Shown here: positions 8,046-16,554 of the stretch, piece by piece
Position numbering within the stretch: the first letter of the stretch is position 1
Layout: each line of letters begins with the position of its first letter
Source of the DNA: Brachyspira sp.
GTDB lineage: Bacteria; Spirochaetota; Brachyspiria; Brachyspirales; Brachyspiraceae
Assembly (NCBI RefSeq): GCF_029258575.1
Contig: NZ_JARHYI010000003.1
Location: forward strand, 1 to 47,693
DNA: 47,693 nucleotides
Reading direction: 5' to 3'
Translations under genes and position numbers: made by a program
The notes under the pieces: generated by a model
The model's database searches: none
Seen by the model: only the letters and a program-made list of their open reading frames with translations
Told to the model about the DNA's origin: nothing

Positions 8046-8073
8046 TTGATTTTTATTTACTATAATTTATAAT
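8046..8073 (+). promoter_or_regulatory. Candidate promoter of tRNA-Leu
   Basis: TTGATT (8046-8051), 16-bp spacer, TATAAT (8068-8073). Transcription would start near 8080, giving a roughly 40-nt leader to be removed by RNase P. Confidence 0.5.
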
Positions 8074-8120
8074 CTAAGCTATTAAAAAATTAAAGTAATT
8101 GGTTTTGATAATTACATATT

Positions 8121-8204
8121 GCCGAGATGGCGAAATTGGTAGACGCAGCAGACTCAAAATCTGCCTGAGGCAACTCAGTGAGGGTTCGAGTCCCTCTCTC
8201 GGCA
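8121..8204 (+). tRNA. tRNA-Leu (anticodon CAA)
   Basis: An 84-nt class II tRNA. The acceptor stem GCCGAGA pairs with TCTCGGC (8197-8203), with discriminator A at 8204. The anticodon stem GCAGA/TCTGC encloses the loop CTCAAAA, so the anticodon is CAA at 8155-8157, reading UUG. A long variable arm (CTGAGGCAACTCAG region) and the T-arm GGTTCGAGTCC are present. CCA is not encoded. Confidence 0.97.
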
Positions 8205-8233
8205 CATTAAATTACTATAAATGAGTGTGCCTT

Positions 8234-8590
8234 ATGAATTACTCATCTATAATAATAGACGATGATAATAACAGATTGAATAAAGTCAAAGCTGCTTTAG
8301 AAAGTTCATCTGTTGATGTTTTTATAGCTGAAAATTTATATGAACTTATAAGTAAAATATATAAATATAGTATAAAAAATTTGGTGTTTAATCCTAATTT
8401 AGCTTGGATTAATGTTATAGAATTTATTTCAGAACTTAAAAAACTTCCGAATTTCGATGAATTTACAATCTTTTTCCTATATGAAAATATGGGGATTGAT
8501 TTAAAAAAAGAAGCAAAAAAACATAATATTATATGTATGAAATATCCTTCTCATATTAATAAATTAGCTACAAAAATAGTATCTTTATGA
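8234..8590 (+). CDS. Degenerate response-regulator receiver-like protein
   Basis: A 118-residue single-domain protein with a CheY-like pattern. It has an acidic cluster (SIIIDDDNN) after strand 1, a helix rich in AALESSSVDVFIAE, strand 3 LVFNPNL, and a C-terminal MKYPS that supplies the conserved Lys-Pro region. At the end of strand 3, where the phosphoacceptor Asp should be, there is Asn, so classical phosphorylation is unlikely. It is probably a pseudo-receiver used for binding. The start is ATG 8234 or GTG 8225; SD support is weak. It lies 30 nt past tRNA-Leu, so it may be read from the tRNA promoter. Its last 6 bases overlap the convergent kinase gene. Confidence 0.6.
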   Translation: MNYSSIIIDDDNNRLNKVKAALESSSVDVFIAENLYELISKIYKYSIKNLVFNPNLAWINVIEFISELKKLPNFDEFTIFFLYENMGIDLKKEAKKHNIICMKYPSHINKLATKIVSL

Positions 8591-10375
8591 TTGAATCATA
8601 AACTTTATAAAGAAAGTAGTACCTTCATTAATTATGGATTCTACATCTATAGTTCCATTATGTTCTGAAATTATTTTTTCTACTGTTGAAAGTCCTATAC
8701 CTGTTCCTTTTTCCTTTGAAGTGAAATACGGCTCAAATATTTTATGCAAATTATTTTTTTCTATACCAATACCTGTATCTGTTACGCTTATTATAAAAAA
8801 TTCATTTAAATCAATAATTTCATGATATGATGATATGTAAATAATAGAACTTTGAGATTTTTCCATAGCTTCTACAGCATTTTTTATTAAATTTCTGAAA
8901 GCCATCATCAATTTTTCCCTATCCATATTAATAAAGTAATCATGTTTACTTAAAACTACATTAAATTTTATATTACCAGTGTTTTTAAAAGATTCTAACA
9001 CTTCTAATAAAGCTTCATTTATAGATTGTTTATTTTCTGATAATTTTATGGCAAATGAAAATTCAGAAAAAGATTTAGTTAAACTTGCAATAGCATCAGC
9101 ATTTTTTATTATAAGCTTTGCCGATTTTTTAGCTTTTTCAACATCGATATCCGTCATATTTGTAGATATTCTTCTGTCTATTAGTTCTGCATTCATTATT
9201 ATGGGCATTAACGGATTTTTTATTTCATGAGCTACTTTAATAGCAGCTTCCCTCCAAGTTTCTAGTCTTGCTCTAGTGTTTTCTCTATCTCTATGATATT
9301 TTAATGCTCTAGCCATTACATTGAATCTATGTATAAGATTTCTCATATCATGAACACCACCAAGCTTCATATCTATATTAAAATCAGCATTCGTTATAGA
9401 ATTTGTAGCATTTAGAACTAAACTTATAGGTCTTGTTATAAGTCTTGATAAAGCTATACCAAATATTATAGAGAAAAAAGTTGATATACCCAATACAAAT
9501 ATATATAGTAAATTAAGTATCATAGAGAATTCGGTTGTGAATATATTTACAGAATTATATATTCTAAATGATTCCAAAGCATTATTTCTTATTTCTATAT
9601 AATTTTTGGGCATAACTTCAGACCATACAACATAATTATTACTATATGATAATGGTATAATAGCATTTACATAGAACAATTCATTATATTCACTATTAAT
9701 AAATATAGTATCAGTATTATTTAATTTATAATTAATATCAAGTGGTATATAATTGGTCGAGTTAAAAAATATTATATTGTTGCCATTATATGAATTTGAT
9801 AAAAAAACTATATTATTAAAATACTCTGAATTTTTTAATATTTTATTAATATCGTTATAATCCATATTTTCAGTTTCTAAATTATGAAATATATTATTAA
9901 AATATCCTACTCCTACTTTTTTTATGGTATCAAACATAAATTCTTGTTTATCTATTATTTCTTTATTTGAAGCATCTATTATATATTCTACTGAACTATT
10001 AATATTCTGATTCAAAAATAGATTTAAATTTGTTTTGATAATATATGTAGATATTTTACTTATAAATATACTTGGAATAACAGTCATAAGTCCCATAATA
10101 AGTACTATTACCAATTTTAAATGTGATCCTTCTTTTTTCATTATAGCATCAACTATGAATTTTATTATGATAATTATCCCTATAACTATACTTGTAAATG
10201 GGAAGAATAATACAGAAAATATATAAAATTTATTTGTGATATTAGGTTCATATATAAAACTGCTTGCCCAAATAGCTGCGATTAGATTTATTATAGTAAA
10301 TATGGATATAAGACTTGGGAATAATATACCATATCTATTTTTTATTTTTTGAATTAATTTTTTAATTATATTCAT
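8585..10375 (-). CDS. NtrY-like membrane sensor histidine kinase
   Basis: A 596-residue kinase. Several hydrophobic helices at the N-terminus (about residues 15-120) and another near 285-310 frame an extracytoplasmic sensor region. A HAMP linker follows (RLITRPISLVLNAT onwards). The HisKA domain has the H-box AIKVAHEIKNPLMP (H383). The HATPase domain has the N-box RNLIKNAVEAM and the G-boxes VTDTGIGI and GTGIGLSTVEKI. All catalytic residues look intact. The layout resembles NtrY, which works with NtrX, but no regulator gene is adjacent; only the degenerate receiver overlaps its 3' end by 6 nt. It follows a HAD hydrolase gene by 8 nt on the same strand. Confidence 0.88.
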   Translation of the reverse strand: MNIIKKLIQKIKNRYGILFPSLISIFTIINLIAAIWASSFIYEPNITNKFYIFSVLFFPFTSIVIGIIIIIKFIVDAIMKKEGSHLKLVIVLIMGLMTVIPSIFISKISTYIIKTNLNLFLNQNINSSVEYIIDASNKEIIDKQEFMFDTIKKVGVGYFNNIFHNLETENMDYNDINKILKNSEYFNNIVFLSNSYNGNNIIFFNSTNYIPLDINYKLNNTDTIFINSEYNELFYVNAIIPLSYSNNYVVWSEVMPKNYIEIRNNALESFRIYNSVNIFTTEFSMILNLLYIFVLGISTFFSIIFGIALSRLITRPISLVLNATNSITNADFNIDMKLGGVHDMRNLIHRFNVMARALKYHRDRENTRARLETWREAAIKVAHEIKNPLMPIIMNAELIDRRISTNMTDIDVEKAKKSAKLIIKNADAIASLTKSFSEFSFAIKLSENKQSINEALLEVLESFKNTGNIKFNVVLSKHDYFINMDREKLMMAFRNLIKNAVEAMEKSQSSIIYISSYHEIIDLNEFFIISVTDTGIGIEKNNLHKIFEPYFTSKEKGTGIGLSTVEKIISEHNGTIDVESIINEGTTFFIKFMIQS

Positions 10376-10383
10376 GATGATTA

Positions 10384-10989
10384 TTATTTTTTTAGTATAT
10401 CTTTTAATATAATTTTCATATCATCTATTTTGTTTAATTGTACTGCATTTATACCCATTTCTGCGGCACTATTAACATTATTGATATTATCATCTATAAA
10501 TAGACATTCTTCTGCTTTTAAGTCAAATTTTTGCAAAAAATATTCGTATATATCTTTATTTGGTTTAATCATTTTTATATGTGCTGAAACAACCCCTCCA
10601 ATACAAGTATCATAAAAGAAGTTCGTTTCTTTTCTCAGTATTTCAAATGTTTCAGATGGCATATTTGAAAGATAGTATATATCATATCCTTTATCTTTAT
10701 ATTTTTTTAATAGTGAAATATTATTTTTATTTTTGTTTAAACATAATGTTAAACCATTATCAAACAAATCATTTATAATTTTTTCATATTTTGGATTTGT
10801 TTTTATGAATAATTTTCTAGCATCTTCAAAAGCCAAATCGCCCTTATCCATAAGATGCCAATTTTTATTTTCAAAAGTATTTTCTATGAATTGTTTTTTA
10901 TCTATTTCATCTATATTTTTATTGATGAATCCTTTCACATTAAATTCATAGAGTACATTTCCTATATCCGATATAATATTCTTAATCAT
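10384..10989 (-). CDS. HAD superfamily hydrolase (YihX-like)
   Basis: A 201-residue cytoplasmic HAD phosphatase. Motif I is SDIGNVLY, with the nucleophile Asp8; the second Asp of the usual DxD is Gly, as in the YihX-type DxGNV variant. Motif II is YLSNMPS, the motif III Lys lies in IKPNKDIYEYF, and motif IV is ECLFIDDNINNV. These proteins dephosphorylate small sugar or nucleotide phosphates; the substrate cannot be read from sequence. AAGG precedes the ATG by about 9 nt. It is first in a two-gene unit with the NtrY-like kinase, although no functional link is obvious. Confidence 0.85.
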   Translation of the reverse strand: MIKNIISDIGNVLYEFNVKGFINKNIDEIDKKQFIENTFENKNWHLMDKGDLAFEDARKLFIKTNPKYEKIINDLFDNGLTLCLNKNKNNISLLKKYKDKGYDIYYLSNMPSETFEILRKETNFFYDTCIGGVVSAHIKMIKPNKDIYEYFLQKFDLKAEECLFIDDNINNVNSAAEMGINAVQLNKIDDMKIILKDILKK

Positions 10990-11104
10990 AAATAAATACC
11001 TTAAAAAACTATTTTATTATTATATTTTTGCTGAAATGTTTGTCAAGTAATATTATTATTTTTATAAAACAATAATAAATATTATGTTAATTTTAATTAC
11101 AGTA

Positions 11105-11133
11105 TTGACAAATAATGAAAAAGAATTTATATT
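11105..11133 (+). promoter_or_regulatory. Strong sigma-70 promoter of the 6S-like RNA
   Basis: A perfect TTGACA (11105-11110), exactly 17 bp, and TATATT (11128-11133). The predicted start at 11140-11141 coincides with the first base of the closing stem of the RNA. Confidence 0.85.
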
Positions 11134-11139
11134 GTAATT

Positions 11140-11340
11140 ACTCTGCTGTTCTCGTTAAGCGATGTTACATTCTTGCGCCAGTATAAATTAATGCATAAGG
11201 GATCTAGAGTGAAGCATTAATGATAGGCTCGCCGTTATCGCGATACGGTTTTGAGAAATCAAGGTCATGTTTCTGAGGAACCCACCTGACGCGAAAGCTC
11301 AGGCGCATTTATGTCGTGTACGACTCAGCGGAGCTTTTTT
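11140..11340 (+). ncRNA. ssrS: 6S RNA-like structured RNA
   Basis: About 200 nt, GC-richer than its surroundings, non-coding, with its own promoter and six terminal T residues. Hand folding gives the 6S plan. The closing stem is CTCTGCTG (11141-11148) with CAGCGGAG, then TCGT/ACGA, ACAT/ATGT and TGCGC/GCGCA. A central bubble has a small GAAA-capped hairpin on its 3' side (CCTGA/TCAGG, 11285-11303). The terminal arm is GGG (11199-11201) with CCC (11281-11283), GAAGCAT (11211-11217) with ATGTTTC (11267-11273), TGAT/ATCA, CTC/GAG and CCGT/ACGG. 6S RNA mimics an open promoter and sequesters sigma-70 RNA polymerase. tmRNA, RNase P and SRP RNA motifs are absent. That it is an RNA gene is near certain; the family rests on architecture. 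Confidence 0.75.
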
Positions 11341-11462
11341 ATTAATTCAAATAATTCATTTCCATAATAATAAAAGATTTCAAGTAAAATTTAGTTTAGC
11401 CGATAACTAATAATAGTTTTTTATATCTTTTTAGAAGATAATTATTATTCAAAGGCTATGTT

Positions 11463-13481
11463 ATGAATGAAAATAAAAAGCAAAAAGTAATGAAAACAAT
11501 TTTAAGTTTGATGATATCTTTTCTTATCATATTTATAGTGGCTATGTTCACACGTGCTGCAAGTAATACAATATTACCTGAAAATAATTCTGTAGCAATA
11601 TTGATAAATGATTATTTAGATATGATGATGCAAAGAATGGATAAAATAGCGGTAAAAATGAAAATAAAAAGAAATAGTGTATCTGAATATCAGGTTAATT
11701 TGATAACTCAGTCTATATCTGATTATGTGGGTTATAATATGTATCAAACCGCTGATTCTTTAAAAGATTTTGATCCAAATAATATACCTGTAAAAAAGGA
11801 ATTGGATAAATATAAAAATAGTTATTATAAAATGACAGTTGAAAATCCATATTTAAGAGGAATGACTATTTTTAATATAGATGGAAAAATGCTTTTTAAT
11901 TTATATTTATCAAGAAATAAATCTTGGCCTTTAGAATTACATAATAATTTAATAAATGAAATTAAGAATAAAGGTTCTTTAGTTTTAAATGCTACTAATG
12001 AAAATGCCTTTTATATAATGGAATATATCAAAAACTCTCATGGTGAAATAATATCAGCAACTAGAAATGATTATGCTTATGTATCTGATATTGCTATGTA
12101 CTATCAAGTTGCTGATAAAAGACTTTATGTAAGCGATGCTAGAAATTCTGTTTATAATGTTAGAGAGGCAGTTGGAGATAACAATATAGAAAAAGTTTCA
12201 AGCCTTATAAACAGATATGCTTATTATAAAAAACAGCCTAGTTTTATGGTTAATGATTCTCTTTCTGTTTCTATGATAGGTAAGGAATATCCTAATTATT
12301 TTGAGCTTATAGTATTAGCTTTAACTGCATTACTAATATTGATTTGTCAATTATTAATTAAAGCTGTTGCTCATTTCTTTAAATATATTATACAGATTAA
12401 AAGAAATAGAGATTATGTTGAAAGTGTAATGGGAAGTGATGAACTTATAAATAAAAGTATAGTGAATAATGAACTTCCTAAATCTAATGCTATTGAGGAT
12501 ATGCCACCAATTATTCAAAAGGTATATTATAAAGTGCCTGATGAGTATTTAAAAGAACATAATGAGGATAAAAAATTTAATATAGGTAATGATATATTAA
12601 ATATAGTTTCTTCTATCAAAGAGGAAATAAAGATGTCCAAAAATAAATTTGCATTTTCAAAAGAAGATCTTTTAGAAGATACAAATTCTTCAGAAGAGAT
12701 TAAAGAAAATACAGAGAATATAATAAAAGAAAATACAGAAGATATAGAAAGTAAAAATGATGTTCCTGTAATAGTAAATGAAAATAATGATATTGAAGAT
12801 TCTAATAATATGATAGAAGATGAACAAATGAATGATGATGATATAGAAAATGCATTTGCTTCTATAAAAAGAGATTTGCAAGAAGAATATGAAATGGCTA
12901 TTGAAGAAACATTTACTGATGATGGCATATATGATATTGAAGATATGATACAGGAGAATTCTATAGAAGATGATAATTTAGTAAGTGCAGAATATGAGGC
13001 GGATATAAAGGATGCAAATGAAGAGATAGAAAACATAAAATATGAAAAGTTTATGTCTATATCAAATGAGCAATTGAATAATATATCAATAAATAATCAA
13101 TTTAAAACCATTGATGAAAATGATTTAAAAATCAAAAATGAATTTAATAGAAAAATAGTAAAAAATGATTTATTGTCAATTTCTAAAGATGAAGAAGATA
13201 GAAGTTCATTATTTGAAACTAAAAAAGAGGATAATTATATAAATAATGATTCTCATAATATTAGTATGAGTATATTAAATTCATACAATAAAGCTATCGA
13301 TAATATAAAAAATGAAAATAAAGTTAATGAAGAATATAAAGAAAATAATTCTGCAAAAGAAGAAATAAAAAAAGTTGATAATTCAAGAGCAGATGATGTA
13401 TTTGCTGCTTTTGATAAAATGCTTTCTTCTATAATAAACAAAGCAGAGGAAGATGCTAGAAAAAGTATAACAAAAAAATAA
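11463..13481 (+). CDS. Membrane protein with extracytoplasmic domain and acidic cytoplasmic tail
   Basis: A 672-residue protein. TM1 (about residues 11-31) and TM2 (about 279-300) bracket a roughly 245-residue extracytoplasmic domain that looks Cache-like in layout (long first helix, then GMTIFNIDGKMLFN). The cytoplasmic half is first basic, then highly acidic and probably disordered (IEDSNNMIEDEQMNDDDIEN), and ends in a helix FAAFDKMLSSIINKAEEDAR. No kinase, methyl-accepting or cyclase domain is visible. AAAGG precedes the ATG with 7-nt spacing. It is first in an apparent operon with another sensor of the same plan (21 nt apart), a YeaQ-like gene and map. It lacks the EM[KR]EY motif of its neighbour. 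Unknown function. Confidence 0.75.
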   Translation: MNENKKQKVMKTILSLMISFLIIFIVAMFTRAASNTILPENNSVAILINDYLDMMMQRMDKIAVKMKIKRNSVSEYQVNLITQSISDYVGYNMYQTADSLKDFDPNNIPVKKELDKYKNSYYKMTVENPYLRGMTIFNIDGKMLFNLYLSRNKSWPLELHNNLINEIKNKGSLVLNATNENAFYIMEYIKNSHGEIISATRNDYAYVSDIAMYYQVADKRLYVSDARNSVYNVREAVGDNNIEKVSSLINRYAYYKKQPSFMVNDSLSVSMIGKEYPNYFELIVLALTALLILICQLLIKAVAHFFKYIIQIKRNRDYVESVMGSDELINKSIVNNELPKSNAIEDMPPIIQKVYYKVPDEYLKEHNEDKKFNIGNDILNIVSSIKEEIKMSKNKFAFSKEDLLEDTNSSEEIKENTENIIKENTEDIESKNDVPVIVNENNDIEDSNNMIEDEQMNDDDIENAFASIKRDLQEEYEMAIEETFTDDGIYDIEDMIQENSIEDDNLVSAEYEADIKDANEEIENIKYEKFMSISNEQLNNISINNQFKTIDENDLKIKNEFNRKIVKNDLLSISKDEEDRSSLFETKKEDNYINNDSHNISMSILNSYNKAIDNIKNENKVNEEYKENNSAKEEIKKVDNSRADDVFAAFDKMLSSIINKAEEDARKSITKK

Positions 13482-13502
13482 TAGTTGTTTAGAGGTGATT
13501 AT

Positions 13503-16247
13503 ATGTCTGACAAACATAATAAGATATCTATCTTTGTATATGTATCTATATTAATGAATTTAATAGTTTTGGCCCTATTCATTACATTCGTATTTGGGCT
13601 TAAAAAAGATGCTTTTGATGTTGATACAAAAAAGCTTGATAGAAATGCTTTGATATGTCAGAATAGTATAGTAAATCTTGTAAAGGATTATGATAATAGA
13701 CTTAATAAGATAGTAGATAGTTACCCTTTTATAAACTTATTACAGCAAGTTATATTGAATGGTATAGATGAAGCTGAGAGAGATAGAATTATATCAATAT
13801 TTAGAAGTGGTAATTATCCTTTTGATACTGTAGCATTGTATTTAGCCGATGGAAAATCAGTATTTTCTTCTACTGTAAAGACTAAACCCGTTGATTTGGA
13901 AAATTATAAAAAATCTAAAGCTATTGCATTTTTTGATAAAGATTATGATGGTGTATATTTTGTAAAGCCTATAAAAAATGATAGGGGAATAGAAGTAGGG
14001 TATATAGTAGCAAGTGTATTTAAAAAAATATTTGAAAATACATCTTATAATTTGAACTTTGCCGTTCTTCCTAATGGAGTAGTTTATTATAATCCTTCCA
14101 TAGATATTAATAGTATATCCATAGATAGCTTAACACAGTATATGAATAAGGATATAGGAAGTTCTGGAAATATTGAAACTGATAATAGTACATTTGCCTT
14201 TTATTCAGGTAAGGTTAAAGATATAGATAATTTTAGTATTGGTATATTGGAATTAAGTGTTCCTATAGTACAGAGATATTTGAAATATATTATATTGGTA
14301 CTTTTATCATTATCTTTTATATTTTTATTAACTTCTTCTTTAATAGGGATAGCTGCACCTGTCAATAATATTAAAAAAGATGATGAAGATGATATATATG
14401 ATGAAAGCGATCTTCCTATAAATAATTATGCTAATGCTAATATTGTTAATGATGAAGAATTTAATATAGATGATTATGACAGCAATATAGAAGATTTAGA
14501 TGATGATAGTATTAAATATTTAAATAAAAGAGATAGAATAACAAAACAGAGTAAACTTGATTTGCCTGATATAGATGATGTTGAGGATATAAAAGTAGAA
14601 AATAATACTTCTAGTTTGGATAGTATAATAGATTATGATGATGATATCAAATTGGATGATATATTAGAAGACGGAGGAGAATCAATAAAAAATGATGATG
14701 ATGATGAAGTAATTAAATTAGATGATATATCCTCTTTAGACAGTGAATTAGATGAAGCAGACGAAGAAGATGAGAATATCAAATTAGATGATTTATCATT
14801 ATTAGAAAATGTCGAAGAAGCAGTAGAAGATGAGAATATCAAATTAGATGACTTATCATTATTGGAAAATGCAGAAGACGATAGTGAATCAGAAGATAGT
14901 ATCGAATCAGAAGAAGTACCTAATTTAGATGATGTATTAGAAGATGAGAATGAAGAAGAATCTAATGCAGAAGAATCAGAAGAAGAAAATACAGAAGATA
15001 ATTATCCAGAGATGAAAGAGTATACTGATGAAGAACTTTTAGATTCAGATCATATATTGGAAGAAGAAGAAAATAATGAATCGGAAGATAGTATCAAATC
15101 AGAAGAAGTACCTAATTTAGATGATGTATTAGAAGATGAGAATGAAGAAGAAGCTAATGTAGAAGAATCAGAAGAAGAAAATACAGAAGATAATTACCCA
15201 GAGATGAAAGAGTATACTGATGAAGAACTTTTAGATTCAGATCATATATTGGAAGAAGAAGAAAATAGTGAATCAGAAGAAGTACCTAATTTAGATGATG
15301 TATTAGAAGATGAGAATGAAGAAGCTAATGCAGAAGATACAGAAGATATAAATGAAGAAGTTTTAGATGATGAAAATGATTATGATAATAATATATCAGA
15401 AGATACTGATGATGAATTGGAGGAAGTTGTTGATGATAATAATTCTAAAGAAGATGATATTATAAAAGGTATTGATGATATTATAGATGATAATAATGAG
15501 GGGGATATTTTGATAAGTCATGGATCAATTTTAGAAGATGAGATAGTAAAAAAAGAAGAAGAATATTTCTCTTCTAGTGATGCTTTTAATTTCTCACTTA
15601 ATAGAGATTTTTTATTAGGTGAAAATGAAGATGAAGAGATTGATAATAATGCAGATAGTAATGATATATCACATAGCTTTAATAATGAAGAATATGATGA
15701 TGAAGAAGTTATAAAGCCTGCCAATGAAAATGATAGTTTTGATACAGAAGATTTAATAGATAAAGACTTGTATGATCCTGAAGAAGTTCCTAAAGCACCT
15801 GATGATTTTTATAGAGAGGCAGAAGAGAAAGTAAAAGAAAATATGACTGCTAGTTGGAGAAATGTTTTGAAATCTCTTAGAGGTAAAAAATTTATTAACA
15901 AGAATATGAATGATATGTTGGAATGGGTGAAAGAACAATCAGGACTTGATATTAAGCATGCTGCTATGCTTGAAAGAAGAGATGATGGAAATTATTCTAT
16001 AGAAGACTCTCAAAATATATCTGATGATACAAAAAATAAATTGAATATAAATGAAAATGAGGCTTTATTCAAAAAGATATTGTCACATAAAAAAACATTG
16101 TATGTATCTGATCCTTTCGCTTCAGATTCTATTAAAAATAAATTTGGTGTTTCAGATAGAGAAGATATATCTCATATGATATTCGTACCAATAGAAAATG
16201 ATGAAGGAGGATTAAAATCATTTTTTATAGGACTTTCTAGTAATTGA
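13503..16247 (+). CDS. Cache-like membrane sensor with acidic repeats and a GAF-like C-terminus
   Basis: A 914-residue protein. TM1 (about 8-32) and TM2 (about 258-287) enclose a Cache-like sensor domain (DTVALYLADGKSVFSST, then IEVGYIVASVF). A cytoplasmic Asp/Glu-rich region of about 450 residues follows, built of 20- and 64-residue repeats and carrying PEMKEYTDEELLDSDHIL twice. The last 150 residues are ordered and look GAF-like (MNDMLEWVKEQSGLDIKHAA, KKTLYVSDPFASDS, MIFVPIENDEGGLKSFFIGL). No output enzyme is visible. The start is ATG 13503, with AGAGGTGA at 13491-13498; an in-frame TTG at 13485 lies before that site and is rejected. It shares its motif with the acidic protein at 802-4335. 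Possibly a sensor that recruits partners through its acidic linker; inference. Confidence 0.78.
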   Translation: MSDKHNKISIFVYVSILMNLIVLALFITFVFGLKKDAFDVDTKKLDRNALICQNSIVNLVKDYDNRLNKIVDSYPFINLLQQVILNGIDEAERDRIISIFRSGNYPFDTVALYLADGKSVFSSTVKTKPVDLENYKKSKAIAFFDKDYDGVYFVKPIKNDRGIEVGYIVASVFKKIFENTSYNLNFAVLPNGVVYYNPSIDINSISIDSLTQYMNKDIGSSGNIETDNSTFAFYSGKVKDIDNFSIGILELSVPIVQRYLKYIILVLLSLSFIFLLTSSLIGIAAPVNNIKKDDEDDIYDESDLPINNYANANIVNDEEFNIDDYDSNIEDLDDDSIKYLNKRDRITKQSKLDLPDIDDVEDIKVENNTSSLDSIIDYDDDIKLDDILEDGGESIKNDDDDEVIKLDDISSLDSELDEADEEDENIKLDDLSLLENVEEAVEDENIKLDDLSLLENAEDDSESEDSIESEEVPNLDDVLEDENEEESNAEESEEENTEDNYPEMKEYTDEELLDSDHILEEEENNESEDSIKSEEVPNLDDVLEDENEEEANVEESEEENTEDNYPEMKEYTDEELLDSDHILEEEENSESEEVPNLDDVLEDENEEANAEDTEDINEEVLDDENDYDNNISEDTDDELEEVVDDNNSKEDDIIKGIDDIIDDNNEGDILISHGSILEDEIVKKEEEYFSSSDAFNFSLNRDFLLGENEDEEIDNNADSNDISHSFNNEEYDDEEVIKPANENDSFDTEDLIDKDLYDPEEVPKAPDDFYREAEEKVKENMTASWRNVLKSLRGKKFINKNMNDMLEWVKEQSGLDIKHAAMLERRDDGNYSIEDSQNISDDTKNKLNINENEALFKKILSHKKTLYVSDPFASDSIKNKFGVSDREDISHMIFVPIENDEGGLKSFFIGLSSN
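14770..14889 (+). repeat. Two tandem 60-bp repeats
   Basis: 14770-14829 and 14830-14889 are adjacent copies starting GATGAGAATATCAAATTAGA, encoding DENIKLDDLSLLEN and a short acidic spacer. They are in frame inside the acidic linker of the Cache-like sensor. Confidence 0.85.
14886..15340 (+). repeat. Tandem 192-bp repeats, two full and one partial
   Basis: Units begin at GAATC at 14886, 15078 and 15270, exactly 192 bp apart (64 residues); the third copy is incomplete. Each full unit encodes VPNLDDVLEDENEEE, an acidic spacer and one EMKEYTDEELLDSDHIL motif. High DNA identity between units suggests recent duplication. Confidence 0.88.
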
Positions 16248-16276
16248 TTTAATTAAAGAGAGGTTGCAGTAAATAG

Positions 16277-16540
16277 ATGGAATATTTTATCGTAGTATCA
16301 GCTTTTATAGTTATAGGAATAATAGTTAGTTTAGTTTTCAGCAATGTATTGAAAATAAAAGTATTCGGCGGTTGGATTATGATGTTTCTTATAGCTACTG
16401 TTGGTGCTTTGCTTGGTTCTTACTACTTACCTAGAGTTAGTAATATACAATATATTAAAATAAATTTATCATCTGCTATTTTAGGATCTATTATATTGGT
16501 AATTCTTTTATATATATTTACTCCTAAATCTTTGAAGTAA
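16277..16540 (+). CDS. Small membrane protein, YeaQ/YmgE (transglycosylase-associated) family-like
   Basis: An 87-residue, almost wholly hydrophobic protein with three predicted membrane helices (about 3-22, 30-50, 64-82). The order of Gly-containing helices (KVFGGWIMMFLIATVGALLG, then SSAILGSIILVILL) is that of the YeaQ/YmgE/GlsB family, whose biochemical role is unclear despite the transglycosylase-associated label. The family match is by pattern only. It sits 29 nt after the Cache-like sensor gene and 14 nt before map, so it is probably co-transcribed. GAGAGG is the only upstream SD-like site and is about 13 nt away. Confidence 0.6.
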   Translation: MEYFIVVSAFIVIGIIVSLVFSNVLKIKVFGGWIMMFLIATVGALLGSYYLPRVSNIQYIKINLSSAILGSIILVILLYIFTPKSLK

Positions 16541-16554
16541 GAGGGTATATCAAT

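Noticed and set aside
8121-8204. tRNA-Leu as an integration site for a mobile element
   Set aside because: No integrase, no repeat of the tRNA 3' end and no compositional change were seen on either side.
11140-11340. tmRNA, RNase P RNA or SRP RNA
   Set aside because: No tag frame or tRNA-like end, no P4 GAAAGTCCGGGC-type core, and no GGAAGGAAGCAGC-type SRP loop; length and fold fit 6S better.
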